Shown here: positions 55,801 to 64,000 of the stretch, piece after piece
Numbering within the stretch: the stretch's first letter is position 1
Layout of the letters: each line of letters begins with the position of its first letter
Assembly (NCBI RefSeq): GCF_905171765.1
Contig: NC_053392.1
Location: forward strand, 106,132,220-106,196,219
Direction: 5' to 3'
Source of the DNA: Bufo bufo
Lineage: Eukaryota; Chordata; Amphibia; Anura; Bufonidae
Length of the DNA stretch: 64,000 nt
Notes under the pieces: model-generated
What the model was told of the DNA's origin: nothing
The model's input: only the letters and a program-made list of their open reading frames with translations
Databases searched by the model: none
Translations under genes and position numbers: made by a program

Positions 55801-56790
55801 GCCTGACACACACTAGCAGCAGGCAAGCAGCTGAAATTACATTAAAGTGTAAAAATTAAATGCCTTTTTTAAGCAAAGTCCTGTGCCAGCCGGTATGAGT
55901 GGTGGGCACTGGCAGTGGGCACACTACAGTCAGTGGAAGTCAGCCTGACACACACTGGCAGGCAACTAACCTTAGATTAAAGTGTAAAAATTAAGTGCCT
56001 ATTTTTTAAGCAAAGTCCTGTGCCACTCGGTATGACAGGGGTGGGCACTGGCAGTGGGCACACTACAGTCAGTTGAAGTCGGCCTGACACACACTAGCAG
56101 CAGGCAAGCAGCTGAAATTACATTAAAGTGTAAAAATTAAATGCCTTTTTTAAGCAAAGTCCTGTGCCAGCCGGTATGAGTGGTGGGCACTGGCAGTGGG
56201 CACACTACAGTCAGTGGAAGTCAGCCTGACACACACTGGCAGGCAACTAACCTTAGATTAAAGTGTAAAAATTAAGTGCCTATTTTTTAAGCAAAGTCCT
56301 GTGCCACTCGGGATGACAGGGGTGGGCACTGGCAGTGGGCACACTACAGTCAGTTGAAGTCGGCCTGACACACACTGGCAGGCAACTAACCTTAGATTAA
56401 AGTGTAAAAATGAAGTGCCTTTTTTTTAAGCAAAGTCCTGTGCCACACGGGATGACAGGGGTGGGCACTGGCAGTGGGCACACTACAGTCAGTTGAAGTC
56501 GGCCTGACACACACTAGCAGCAGGCAAGCAGCTGAAATTACACTAAAGTGTAAAAATTAAATGCCTTTTTTATGCAAAGTCCTGTGCCAGCCGGTATGAG
56601 TGGTGGGCACTGGCAGTGGGCACACTACAGTCAGTGGAAGTCAGCCTGACACACACTGGCAGGCAACTAACCTTAGATTAAAGTGTAAAAATTAAGTGCC
56701 TTTTTTTAAGCAAAGTCCTGTGCCACACGGAATGACAGGGGTGAGCACTGGCAGTGGGCACACTACAGTCTGTGGGCCTGCAGCTCCTCA
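52853..56790. repeat. hAT-B 4-kb tandem array, 5' side
   Basis: About 28 monomers sharing GGCACTGGCAGTGGGCACAC and TACAGTCAGTGGAAG. Near the transposase start (52,870-54,950) the period is 144 bp (GGCAAGCTACTG at 53,011, 53,155 and 53,299), with two variants that often alternate (GAATTTAGACTACTGTC and GAAATTACACTAAAGTG). From about 54,960 a 281-bp dimer takes over (TGCCAGCCGG at 55,041, 55,322, 55,603 and 55,884). It lies between the promoter-like module and the start codon, so it would be transcribed as 5' UTR or intron. Confidence 0.95.
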
Positions 56791-57030
56791 CACACAGGCA
56801 GGCCAGGCAACTGCAATATGTATATAAAGGAAAAAAAAAAAGCAGACTAATGTTGCAGCCCTAAAAAGGGCTTTTTGGGGTGCTGTCAGGACGCTGTCCT
56901 TACAGCAGAGATCAGATGAGTCTTTCAGGACTGGAGTGGACACTGAATTCACTAGCCTAGCTATCGATTTCCCAATTAAATCAGCAGCAGTTACAGTCTC
57001 CCTCCTCTCACTAAGACTGCAGCTTCAGAA

Positions 57031-57102
57031 TGAATCTAAAATGGATGCTGTGCAGGAGGTGGGAGGGTCTGGGAGGGAGGGTATGCTGCTGATTGGCTGG
57101 AA
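57031..57102 (-). promoter_or_regulatory. hAT-B promoter-like module
   Basis: Minus strand: AGCCAATCAGCAGC (about 57,085-57,098), then CATCCATTTTAGATTC (about 57,033-57,047). No clear TATA between them. It shares its CCAAT 14-mer with hAT-C, and CCATTTTA with hAT-A and hAT-C, at the same distance from the terminus side. Confidence 0.6.
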
Positions 57103-58869
57103 TGTGTCTGCTGACTGTGAGGTACAGGGTCAAAGTTTGCTCAATGATGATGTATAGGGGGCGGACCGAACATCGCATGTGTTCGCCCGGCAGAGGCGAA
57201 CGCGAACAAGCTATGTTCGCCGGGAACTGTTCGCCGTCGGATAGTTCGGGCCATCTCTACTCGTCACTCATTTCGTCAGCAGTCGATCACCGAAGCGGAG
57301 AGACAGCAATACGCGCGTGGTCATCCTATGGCGCAGAAGCTGAACATGCTCCTGGCCAAGTTGCTGATACTGCAGTCCCTCCCTTTCCAAGTGGTGGATT
57401 CTGCACCTTTTAGAGAAAGTGATGGCTTGTGCCGAGCCGAAGTGGAAAGTCCCAAGCCGTCATTTCTTTTCCAAAAAGGCAGTACCAGCCCTGCACAAAT
57501 ATGTAGAACAGAAGGTGGGCCAGTCCTTGAGCATGTCTGCCCACTGGATAAATGTGGTTCCTGCTCAGCCACACCAGCAACTTGGCCAGATGACACCGCT
57601 TCCGCCTGCAGGTTCTCACACCATTGCTCCTGCGACAATGTCCGCCTCTGCCTCCTCATCCACCACCGTGTCCTCAGCCTCCACTGCAGTGACAATTCAC
57701 AGTGCTCCTCCAGCATACCACAATGTGCTGGGCACGAAGGTGTCACGCTGTTCTACACCTCGTTTGCCTGGGCAAACGGAGTCACACAGGGGAGGAACTG
57801 CTCTGCGTCCTTTAAATCGAATCCTGGCTTTCTCCGCAACAACTCAAACTCGGAACCATGGTGACGGACAACGGGAAGAACATGGTGTCAGCGCTATGTC
57901 AAGGAGGGATGAGCCATGTGACCTGCATGGCGCAGGTGTTCAATCTGGTTGTCAAGCGGTTCCTGAAGTCTTCCACCACTCTGCAAAACATCCTAAAAAT
58001 GGCCAGGAAACTTTGCATGCACTTTAGCCACTCGTACACTGCCAAACACACCCTTCTTGAGCTGCAGCGGCAAAACGGCATCCCCCAATATAGGCTGATA
58101 TGTGACGTTTCAACCCATTGGAATTCCACCCTCCATATGTTGGACCGACTATACGAACAGAGAAAGGCCATAAACAATTTCTTGATGATCCAATTGGACA
58201 GGAGTACTCCCCTGTGTAACTTCGATGTTAGCCAGTGGCAGCTCATGCGTGACACCTGCCATTTGCTCAGGCCCTTTGAGGATGCCACATTATTTGTCAG
58301 TCGCCAGGACTACGGAATGAACAACATCATTCCACTGCTTCATATCCTGGAACAGATGCTGGTAAATCTGGCTGGTCAGGGGACTGGAGACGTGGCGTCT
58401 ACATCTCACGGCCACATGAGCTCTGTAGGGGCTGAACTGGAGAAGGAGGAGGAGAAGGACATTGGAGCACAAGCAATGTGTAGCGAAATGGGTGGCTTTT
58501 CTAAACAGGTGACAGGAGAGGAGGAGCAGCCGGAGGAGCAAGAGGGAGATGAGGAAGACGAGGCAGATGACCCAGGCACACCATGGCAGTATACAGTGGA
58601 GATGGAGGCAGGGAGTCCCTCTGAGTCACTTGCGCAAATGGCCCGCTGCATGCTCACTTGCTTGGGTAGTGACAGCCGAATTGTCACCATTCGGAAGAGG
58701 GATGACTTCTGGCTCTTCACCTTGTTGGACCCTCGCTAACGGTCCAAAATGGCGGCCTTTTTTACACCCGCTGAGAGAAAGTAGAGAACTGAACTACTAT
58801 AGAGACATTCTATGTAGTCATTTGGCCGCTGCCTATCTGGCCATCGTACATCCTCTCGCAGGTCTGACC

Positions 58870-59425
58870 TCATGCTGCTGCCGAATCACCACTTTGTGGT
58901 CTCCTGATGCTGCTGCTGCCACCTCCACACTCTACCATTGTGCCACTCTGTGGTCTCCTCATGCTGCTACCACATCACCACTCTGTTTTCCTCATGCTGA
59001 TGCCACCTCTACACAATGTTACCTTGCCATTCTGTGGTCTCCTCATGCTGCTGCCAACTCACAACTCTGTCTCTGGGCCACTCTTTGGTCTCCTCATGCT
59101 GCTGCTGCCGCCTACTCCACACACTGCCATTGTGCCACTCTGTGGCCTACTCATGCTGCTGCCATCTCCACACTATGTCACCTTGCCACTCTGTGGTCTC
59201 CTCATGCTGCTGCCACTTTACCACTCTGTCGTCTCCTCATGCTGCTGCCATATCACCACTCTGTGGTCTCCTCGTGCTGCTGCCATATCACCACTCTGTG
59301 GTCTCCTCATGCTTCTGCAACATCACTACTCTGTGGTCTCCTCATGCTGCTGCACCACTATGTCACTTGGCCTCTAGGTGGACTTCTCATGCTGTTCCCA
59401 CCCTCCCCACTCCATGACTGGGCCA
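58870..59425 (+). repeat. hAT-C tandem array, 3' side of the transposase
   Basis: About fifteen units of about 33-70 bp built on CTCCTCATGCTGCTGCCA and CACTCTGTGGT. Open frames across it give leucine/histidine-rich peptides that are not real proteins. It begins soon after the transposase frame ends at 58,739. Confidence 0.88.
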
Positions 59426-59429
59426 CTAT

Positions 59430-60420
59430 TTAGCTTTTTTGGCCTGGTTGACATCATCATTTATTTGACCCTTCTTCTGATCTGTCAGAAGGAAGAAAAA
59501 AAAAGACGCACAACAAATCCTGTCTATGTAGAAGCTGTAAGGCCGGTATGACCTGGTCCCTATTTTGCATCAGAATAGGCTTATGATTTGGTAGCCTAAA
59601 GCAGGAGTGGGTACAAAACACAGAAGACGTGCAAAAATTCCATTCACGTGTCATCTCTGTTTTGGATCCACTCCTGTTTCTGTTTTTTTTTTGGGCTTTA
59701 GCAATACTGATGGATTACTGACCAAATGCTGACTGAGTGAAGGTAGATGCTCAACAGACAGGATCTGTTTTTTTGGGGTTATTGTTCTGAAGGATCAGAG
59801 GTAGGGCAAAATAATCAGTGACATCAACACAAACTTACTGCTGACACCCTCTCCACTCTATCGGGGGGCTCTACATGTATAAGCGTTTAATAGAACAGGT
59901 TCTGTAGACATCTATGTGGAATCAACTGACGACGGTGTAAAACGAGTGCGCTTCTTCTTGACGCTAATGCAGCCAGCCAGTCGCAGGGGCAACACGTGAG
60001 GTGCACGGTGGACCGATGAGGGGCCAAATAATATAACACACAGTTCATCAGTTTACTCACGGTTAGCAGAAAGCCTCCCTGGGCTGGCAGCACAGTGTTG
60101 AGGTGGACAGCACGAAATCCTCCAGGGCACGCTCTGTGTAGGGAAGCATCAGCCAAGATGGTGGTTGAGGTGCCCTTGATGTTAGGGGTGCTTAGGGTGC
60201 TTGTTGCGGCTGAGTCCCTTGATGGTTTTTGTCGTGCTGCCAGTACCGTTAATGGTGGTACAACCATAAGTGGTAATAATGAGGTAGACAGTGGTGAAAT
60301 GCAACTCAAGGGATCTCAAGTCTCCCGGACGTTCAGGGAGTCTCCCGCTATTAGATAGTGGCTCCCTGACACCCACATGTGAAACAATATATCCCGGAAA
60401 GGTTTACTGATAGCAGAGCA
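59430..60420. other. Unassigned, possibly hAT-C 3' remnant
   Basis: 59,430-59,860 may be the old 3' region of hAT-C. 60,300-60,360 has an inverted phrase (CTCCCGGACGTTCAGGGAGTC). No gene is convincing; the open frames here are short and lack any recognisable motif. Confidence 0.3.
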
Positions 60421-60918
60421 GAGAGATAAGAGAAGTGACAGGACACAGAGTTTAGATTACAGGTTGAATTAACCCTTTAGGGTCAAATTGGCTTCTCAAG
60501 GAGATATATATGTTAAAGGCATCCCTCCTTCTGTCTCATTCAGTAGCTATATAACTATTGAGAGAGATGTATTTTTTTTAAATACATTTACACATTTAAC
60601 CCTCCATTTTAATTATATTATTTACCCCAGTGTTAAATTCACCCCCCCCTGGATGCTTGTTTTTTTTCCTACAGTGCGGTAGATAATTACACACAGGGTT
60701 TTAAAGAATAAACTTCCTGACTCAGACCAAGAGTCGACTCAGCGAGTCAGCAAGTGAATCGAAGCATCCGCGCATGCGCATTGCGCAACCTAAGCTTCGG
60801 TTCACTTGCTTCTTGTCAGCTCAGCGAATGAACTGAAGATTCGATTCATGAATCGGTTCATTTGAATGAACTGATTCAAATGAACCGATTCATGTGAAAG
60901 ATCCGAACTTCCCATCTC
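60420..60918. mobile_element. Non-autonomous hAT-like end and shared repeat segment
   Basis: 60,420-60,555 matches 20,790-20,917 (GAAGTGACAGGACACAG, TTGGCTTCTCAAGGAGAT). The right edge at 60,918 is GAACTTCCCATCTCTA, a hAT-type terminus, preceded by a palindrome (GAACCGATTCATG / CATGAATCGGTTC). The matching left end was not found. Confidence 0.55.
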
Positions 60919-61779
60919 TAGTTTACTCGCAGTAAACCTTTCCGGCAACCTGTAGCAGTGTCCCCTTCTCGGCCCGTGCGCACAATACAAGAAGAAGCCG
61001 ATGCCAGCAGTCCGCAACGGCGCATCAGGCTGAGCCTGTGCGCACGCGCGGGATCTCAAAGCGGGAGGAGGGGGAGGGAGGGAGGGAGAGGCGGCACTGA
61101 GGAGTAGAAGGCGGCGCTGGGCACGAACGACGATGCGTGCGGCCGGGCACCATGCATCCACAGACCTCCCCTGCTTGGGCACCTTAATTCAATGACTGAC
61201 AGGTTAGTAAAACCTGTTTTTCCGCAGAATAAAGCCACAAATAGCTTTTATAAGGCCACCTTAGAAATCAGAATGCTACCCTGGACATGAGCATATGTTT
61301 AGCTCACAGGGCTTATAGGTGGTTGACAGAACCCCTTTAATTATATACATAAATATGATAATTTGGGGCAGAGTAATGAGCCCAGTCCTCCACACAATAG
61401 AGCAAAGTGTGCAGATACTGCATATGTTTGGAAAATGTAATAAAAAGTTTGTTAAAGAAAAAAAACGAAAACCTCCCTGAAATGAGAAGTGCACCTCCCT
61501 GAAATGAGTTTTTGCAGGTTGGGATGTCTGCAACTCACAACTTTTACTTTAGATGTTTATGGTTGCAGCAGTACAAAAATGCAGTTTCTTGATGGTACAG
61601 AGTTGATTCTGCAAATCCACTGTTTCTAGGCTTTTCAGGTTTCTAGTTTTGAGAGCAGTGGGTTATCTTTAATAGTGCAATTTTGGTGAGGTTGCCGGAG
61701 GCTATGGTATCCTTCACCTGATTATCCCAAAGGTCCTTTATGCCTGGTTTACGGCTTTTATCCTTAGGATGTATATAAG
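60919..61779. other. CpG-rich patch then unassigned sequence
   Basis: 60,935-61,170 is clearly richer in GC and CpG than its surroundings (GTGCGCACGCGCGGGATC, GGCGGCGCTGGGCACG). It could be a promoter CpG island or part of a repeat. 61,255-61,350 ends in TTGACAGAACCCCTTTAA, a MITE-like terminus. No coding sequence. Confidence 0.45.
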
Positions 61780-62075
61780 GGTCCATTCACACGTCCGTTT
61801 TTACTTTCCTGATCTGTTCCGTTTTTTCAGGAACAGATCAGGACCAGATCTGGACCCATTCATTTTCAATGGGTCCGGGAAAAAATCGGACAGCACAATG
61901 TGTGCTGTCCGTTTCCGTTGTTCCGTTCCGCATGTCCGTTTAAATATAAAACATGTCCTATTCTTGTCCTGAAAAATCGGATCCTGGTACAATACAAAGT
62001 CAATGTATCCGCAAAAAACGGATGACATTCGGATGTCATTCCGTATGTCATCCGTTTTAAACGGAATCCGTTCCT
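61780..62075. mobile_element. Palindromic MITE, GGGTCCATTCACACGTCCGT family (partial)
   Basis: Begins GGGTCCATTCACACGTCCGT. Internal arms include CCATTCATTTTCAATGGG and GGACAGCACAATGTGTGCTGTCC. It resembles the MITE at 18,542-18,877. The expected inverted right end is missing, apparently cut near 62,075. Confidence 0.65.
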
Positions 62076-62175
62076 GGAAATTAAATCCTGCCCACAGAAA
62101 ACAAAGGGGAAGGGCTTGGCAGAGCTGGATCCAGATTTGTGGTAATCAGACTGGAGAAGTTGGCAAGTTGTCAAG

Positions 62176-62356
62176 ATGCCACTGTACGATGTTGAGCGTT
62201 TGATCACTTTGATTGAAGAGCGTCCCAATCTATGGGATACACGGCTGGAGGCATACCATGACCGCGTGCAGAAAGATAGGTCCTGGGAGGAAATTGCCAC
62301 GGAACTTAATGGGGCAGAATTTGCGAAAGCAGATGCCAAGAAGCGTCAAATCATCA
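62176..62356 (+). CDS. MADF-domain gene, exon 1
   Basis: The start ATG 62,176 gives MPLYDVERLITLIEERPNLW, the N-terminal helix of a MADF domain (a Myb/SANT-like DNA-binding fold). It continues DTRLEAYHDRVQKDRSWEEI. A canonical donor A|GTGAGT lies at 62,357, leaving 181 coding bases (phase 1). Exon 2 at 63,215 completes the domain in phase. MADF proteins occur both as host regulators and as the second, DNA-binding gene of PIF/Harbinger transposons; I cannot tell which this is. The intact frame and splice sites stand out in this window. Confidence 0.82.
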
Positions 62357-63214
62357 GTGAGTAATTTATATATGTTTATATGTCTGGTCAGATTTCTTGT
62401 ATGAAATGCATGTACTCAGGAAGGTGTAATTTATGGCTCTCCTAACTACTACTCCTCCTTTGCCGTGCTGTCTAGAGTAGTAGTTTTTCAGCATTTGGAG
62501 AGCAGCAGGCTGACCATGCATTCCATATAGAATAACTATCCAGTTTTTTTTGCTTGGCAAACTTTAAAAATCCTTAGGTCAAAGATTTTAACTTTGGAGC
62601 TGGTTTGCAAACATTTGAACCCCACCGTCTAAGATTTTTACTTTGCAAACCTGTGCATAGCAAGGCATTCATATACATCTGCATATGCATGCTTTTGGAG
62701 CTGGTTTGCAAACATTTGAACCCCACCGTCTAAGATTTTTACTTTGCAAACCTGTGCATAGCAAGGCATTCATATACATCTGCATATGCATGCTTTTGGA
62801 GCTGGTTTGCAAACATTTGAACCCCCAGTCCCAGATTTTTGCTTTGCAAACCTGGGCAGAGCAAGGCATTATTAATACAGCTGCATATGGCTACTTTTTT
62901 TTTTAGGGCCTTGCATACATGTTAACTCCTTATAGCATGGCTGCTCAAGCTGTGGCCATCCTGCTTCGGACAATCTACAACACCTAACATGCCATGCTAT
63001 AGGCTGATAGCTGTAGCCTGTGCAGAAATGATGGGAGTTGTAGTTTGGAAACAGCATGAGGGCCTGAGGTACTGCATGCCAGCCTTACAGCTAAAACTTT
63101 AAATTGAGTAGATTAGTGTTTGGATAGTGTGTAAATCTCAGATATGTGGTTTTTTTTTATGATTGCAATTTTAAAATATATGTCAGTTTATTCTTTTTTC
63201 TTTTTTTATCCTAG
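62357..63214 (+). other. Intron of the MADF gene, with 101-bp repeats and MITE
   Basis: GTGAGT ... TTTTTTTATCCTAG. Contains three direct units of 101 bp (GGAGCTGGTTTGCAAACATT at 62,596, 62,697 and 62,798) and two degenerate MITEs (about 62,420-62,510 and 62,935-63,060). The reading frames in it are incidental. Confidence 0.8.
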
Positions 63215-63368
63215 TCAGCAAAATAAAAAACCGCTGGTACTCTTGCCGTGACCAGTTTAAGAGGGAATTGAACCTGCGGCATAAAAGTGGGGATGGTTCT
63301 TTGGCAAAAAAGCCTTACCTATATACGGAAAATTTGCAATTTCTACGGCCTATAATGGAAACAAGACC
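63215..63368 (+). CDS. MADF-domain gene, exon 2
   Basis: The acceptor TTATCCTAG precedes 63,215. Joined to the single base of phase from exon 1, the frame reads on as SKIKNRWYSCRDQFKREL, the rest of the MADF domain, then KKPYLYTENLQFLRPIM. The donor CC|GTAAGT at 63,369 means at least one more exon, expected to the right of the window. 154 bases, so together with exon 1 there are 111 codons plus two bases. Confidence 0.82.
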
Positions 63369-63371
63369 GTA

Positions 63372-64000
63372 AGTAATGTTTTAATAATATTATATTTAAA
63401 TGTCATCTTGATGAGTATAGTTTGGTTCTTGGCAGACTGGCGTTTCTCGGTCGACCTGTGAATTCAGTTTTCAGGCTCTCGCAAGCGGCCCAAAAATGAC
63501 CAGATAAGGACCAATGCATTCAGATTGGATATGGATCCATTTAAAATGCCTAAATTTGACCGGCATCATGCCTCTTTTACTAAACATGCTGCGCTTTTTG
63601 CTCCGGCCAAAAAACCGGAACACTTGCCGCAAGGCCGGATCCTGAATTAATGCCCATTGAAAGGCATTGATCCGTATCCGGCCATTAAGCTAAACGTCAT
63701 TTCGGCGCATTGCCGCATCCGACATTTCGCTTTTTCAAAGTGGTTACCATGGCTGCCGGGACGCTAAAGTCCTGGCAGCCATGGTAAAGTGTAGCGGGGA
63801 GCAGGGGAGCAGTGTACTTACCGTCCGTGCGTCTCCCCGGGCGCTCCAGAGTGACGTCAGGGCACCCCAAGCGCATGGATCATATGATAACATGGATCAC
63901 GTCATCCATGCGCACGGGGCGCCCTGACGTCATTCTGGAGCGCACCGGGAGCCGCACGGACTGTAAGGTTCCGTCTTCAAATGCTTTGAGTACACTTGCG
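63372..64000. repeat. Palindromic MITE-like sequence in the next intron
   Basis: Hairpin 63,741-63,785 (TTACCATGGCTGCCGGGAC / GTCCTGGCAGCCATGGTAA). A larger palindrome at about 63,838-63,965 (CGCTCCAGAGTGACGTCAGGG against CCCTGACGTCATTCTGGAGCG, with GCGCATGGAT inner arms) carries CRE-like TGACGTCA cores. 63,590-63,720 has GGCCGGATCCTGAATTAATG phrases typical of a MITE. Non-coding. Confidence 0.6.

Larger units (their letters stand above)
47287..57259 (-). mobile_element. hAT-B: intact-looking 10-kb BED-finger hAT transposon
   Basis: 9,973 bp with a perfect 8-bp duplication CTCGTCAC (47,279-47,286; 57,260-57,267). The ends are TAGTGATGTCGCGAAC at the left and ...GGCCATCTCTA at the right. Multiple GTTCGCGAAC / GCGAACGCGAAC motifs lie just inside both ends, plausible subterminal transposase-binding repeats. 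The transposase is unbroken. Two tandem arrays flank it: 47,871-48,720 on the 3' side and 52,853-56,790 on the 5' side. Very large for a hAT element; about half its length is tandem repeat. It interrupts hAT-C. Confidence 0.95.
41177..58739 (+). pseudogene. hAT-C transposase, interrupted and broken
   Basis: The start is placed at ATG 41,177 (MSDRKVKGPSQGRG). A motif NPEVLDWLTR (about 41,308) matches the N-terminal WL motif of hAT-A and hAT-B. A canonical 100-bp intron appears at 41,389-41,488 (GTGAGT ... TTCCCTCAG). After the two insertions the frame resumes at 57,328: LLILQSLPFQVVDSAPF, then KWKVPSRHFFSKKAVP. The segment with the first catalytic Asp (TTDTW) is deleted. 57,858-58,739 carries the second Asp (VTDNGKNMV), CMAQVFNLVVKRFL, HWNSTLHMLDRLYE, an acidic insert and LLDPR, then a stop. 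The C-terminal hATC domain is missing. Inactive. Confidence 0.85.
39983..59430 (+). mobile_element. hAT-C: old hAT transposon split by Gypsy-2 and hAT-B
   Basis: The left end is TAGAGATGAGTGAATCG, preceded by ACAGTAAA. The interior is recovered in three pieces: 39,983-41,996, 47,256-47,286 and 57,268 to about 59,430. They join exactly when the two younger insertions and their target duplications (TCCTG; CTCGTCAC) are removed. Order: CCAAT/TATA promoter-like module, 71-bp tandem array, transposase, 35-bp tandem array. The right terminus is not identified; it is decayed or beyond 59,430. Confidence 0.8.

Noticed and set aside
52853..56790. CRISPR-like regular array
   Set aside because: Units are 144/281 bp with no short constant repeats separated by unique spacers, and the genome is eukaryotic; it is a satellite-type array in a transposon.
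58549..59433. Long open frames rich in Leu, His and Cys
   Set aside because: Out of frame with the transposase and spread over the CTCCTCATGCTGCTGCC minisatellite; several frames are open at once.
59887..60358. 140-codon minus frame and 87-codon plus frame
   Set aside because: No conserved motif, no splice or promoter support, and overlapping frames on opposite strands.
39983..60918. The hAT-type terminus at 60,918 as the right end of hAT-C
   Set aside because: Both ends begin TAGAGATG, but the flanking 8-mers differ (ACAGTAAA and GTTTACTC), so they do not form one insertion. Assigned to another element.

Overview
The window looks like a repeat-rich stretch of a vertebrate nuclear genome, most likely an anuran amphibian. 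The reasons are the long low-coding sequence, chromodomain Gypsy retrotransposons, CR1-like LINE tails, several BED-finger hAT transposons, Tc1/mariner elements, and MITE families of a kind I associate with frog genomes. The species cannot be named from sequence alone. There are no bacterial genes, rRNA, tRNA or CRISPR. Nearly everything legible is a mobile element, many nested inside one another. The one gene-like exception is a spliced MADF-domain gene at the right edge.

Layout, left to right. 1-1,188: CR1-like LINE 3' fragment. 1,185-3,140: 5' part of an endogenous retrovirus (minus strand), with a gag remnant, a tRNA-Pro-like primer site and an LTR split by a chromovirus. 3,141-8,717: chromodomain Gypsy element (Gypsy-1, minus) with both LTRs and a 5-bp target duplication; its frame is broken twice, each time at a G-run. 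9,063-13,070: long TTAA-associated non-coding repeat. 13,870-16,985: foldback minisatellite, Tc1 fragment, a complete mariner-like element, and an AT-rich array. 18,004-30,202: a 12.2-kb composite bounded by 151-bp inverted repeats. It contains a decayed hAT (hAT-A, 19,938-27,994), which itself holds further nested elements, and a full-length but broken Tc1. 31,692-34,691: non-autonomous element filled by a 72-bp minisatellite with a 646-bp higher-order duplication. 35,600-39,982: LINE fragments, further copies of the TTAA repeat and a truncated chromovirus.

39,983 to about 59,430 is the most remarkable part. An old hAT (hAT-C, plus strand) was split by two younger insertions only 31 bp apart. 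The first is Gypsy-2 (41,997-47,255), with an unbroken 1,439-codon gag-pol and LTRs that differ by one inserted base. The second is hAT-B (47,287-57,259), with an unbroken 1,082-codon transposase and 4 kb of 144/281-bp tandem repeats in its 5' region. All three hAT elements have the same plan: a tandem array on each side of the transposase, and a terminal CCAAT ... CCATTTTA promoter-like module. 60,900-64,000 holds a MITE end, a CpG-rich patch, another MITE and the first two exons of the MADF gene.

The genes do not form a pathway. They are selfish elements, two of which (Gypsy-2 and hAT-B) look recently mobile, with decayed relatives as their substrate.
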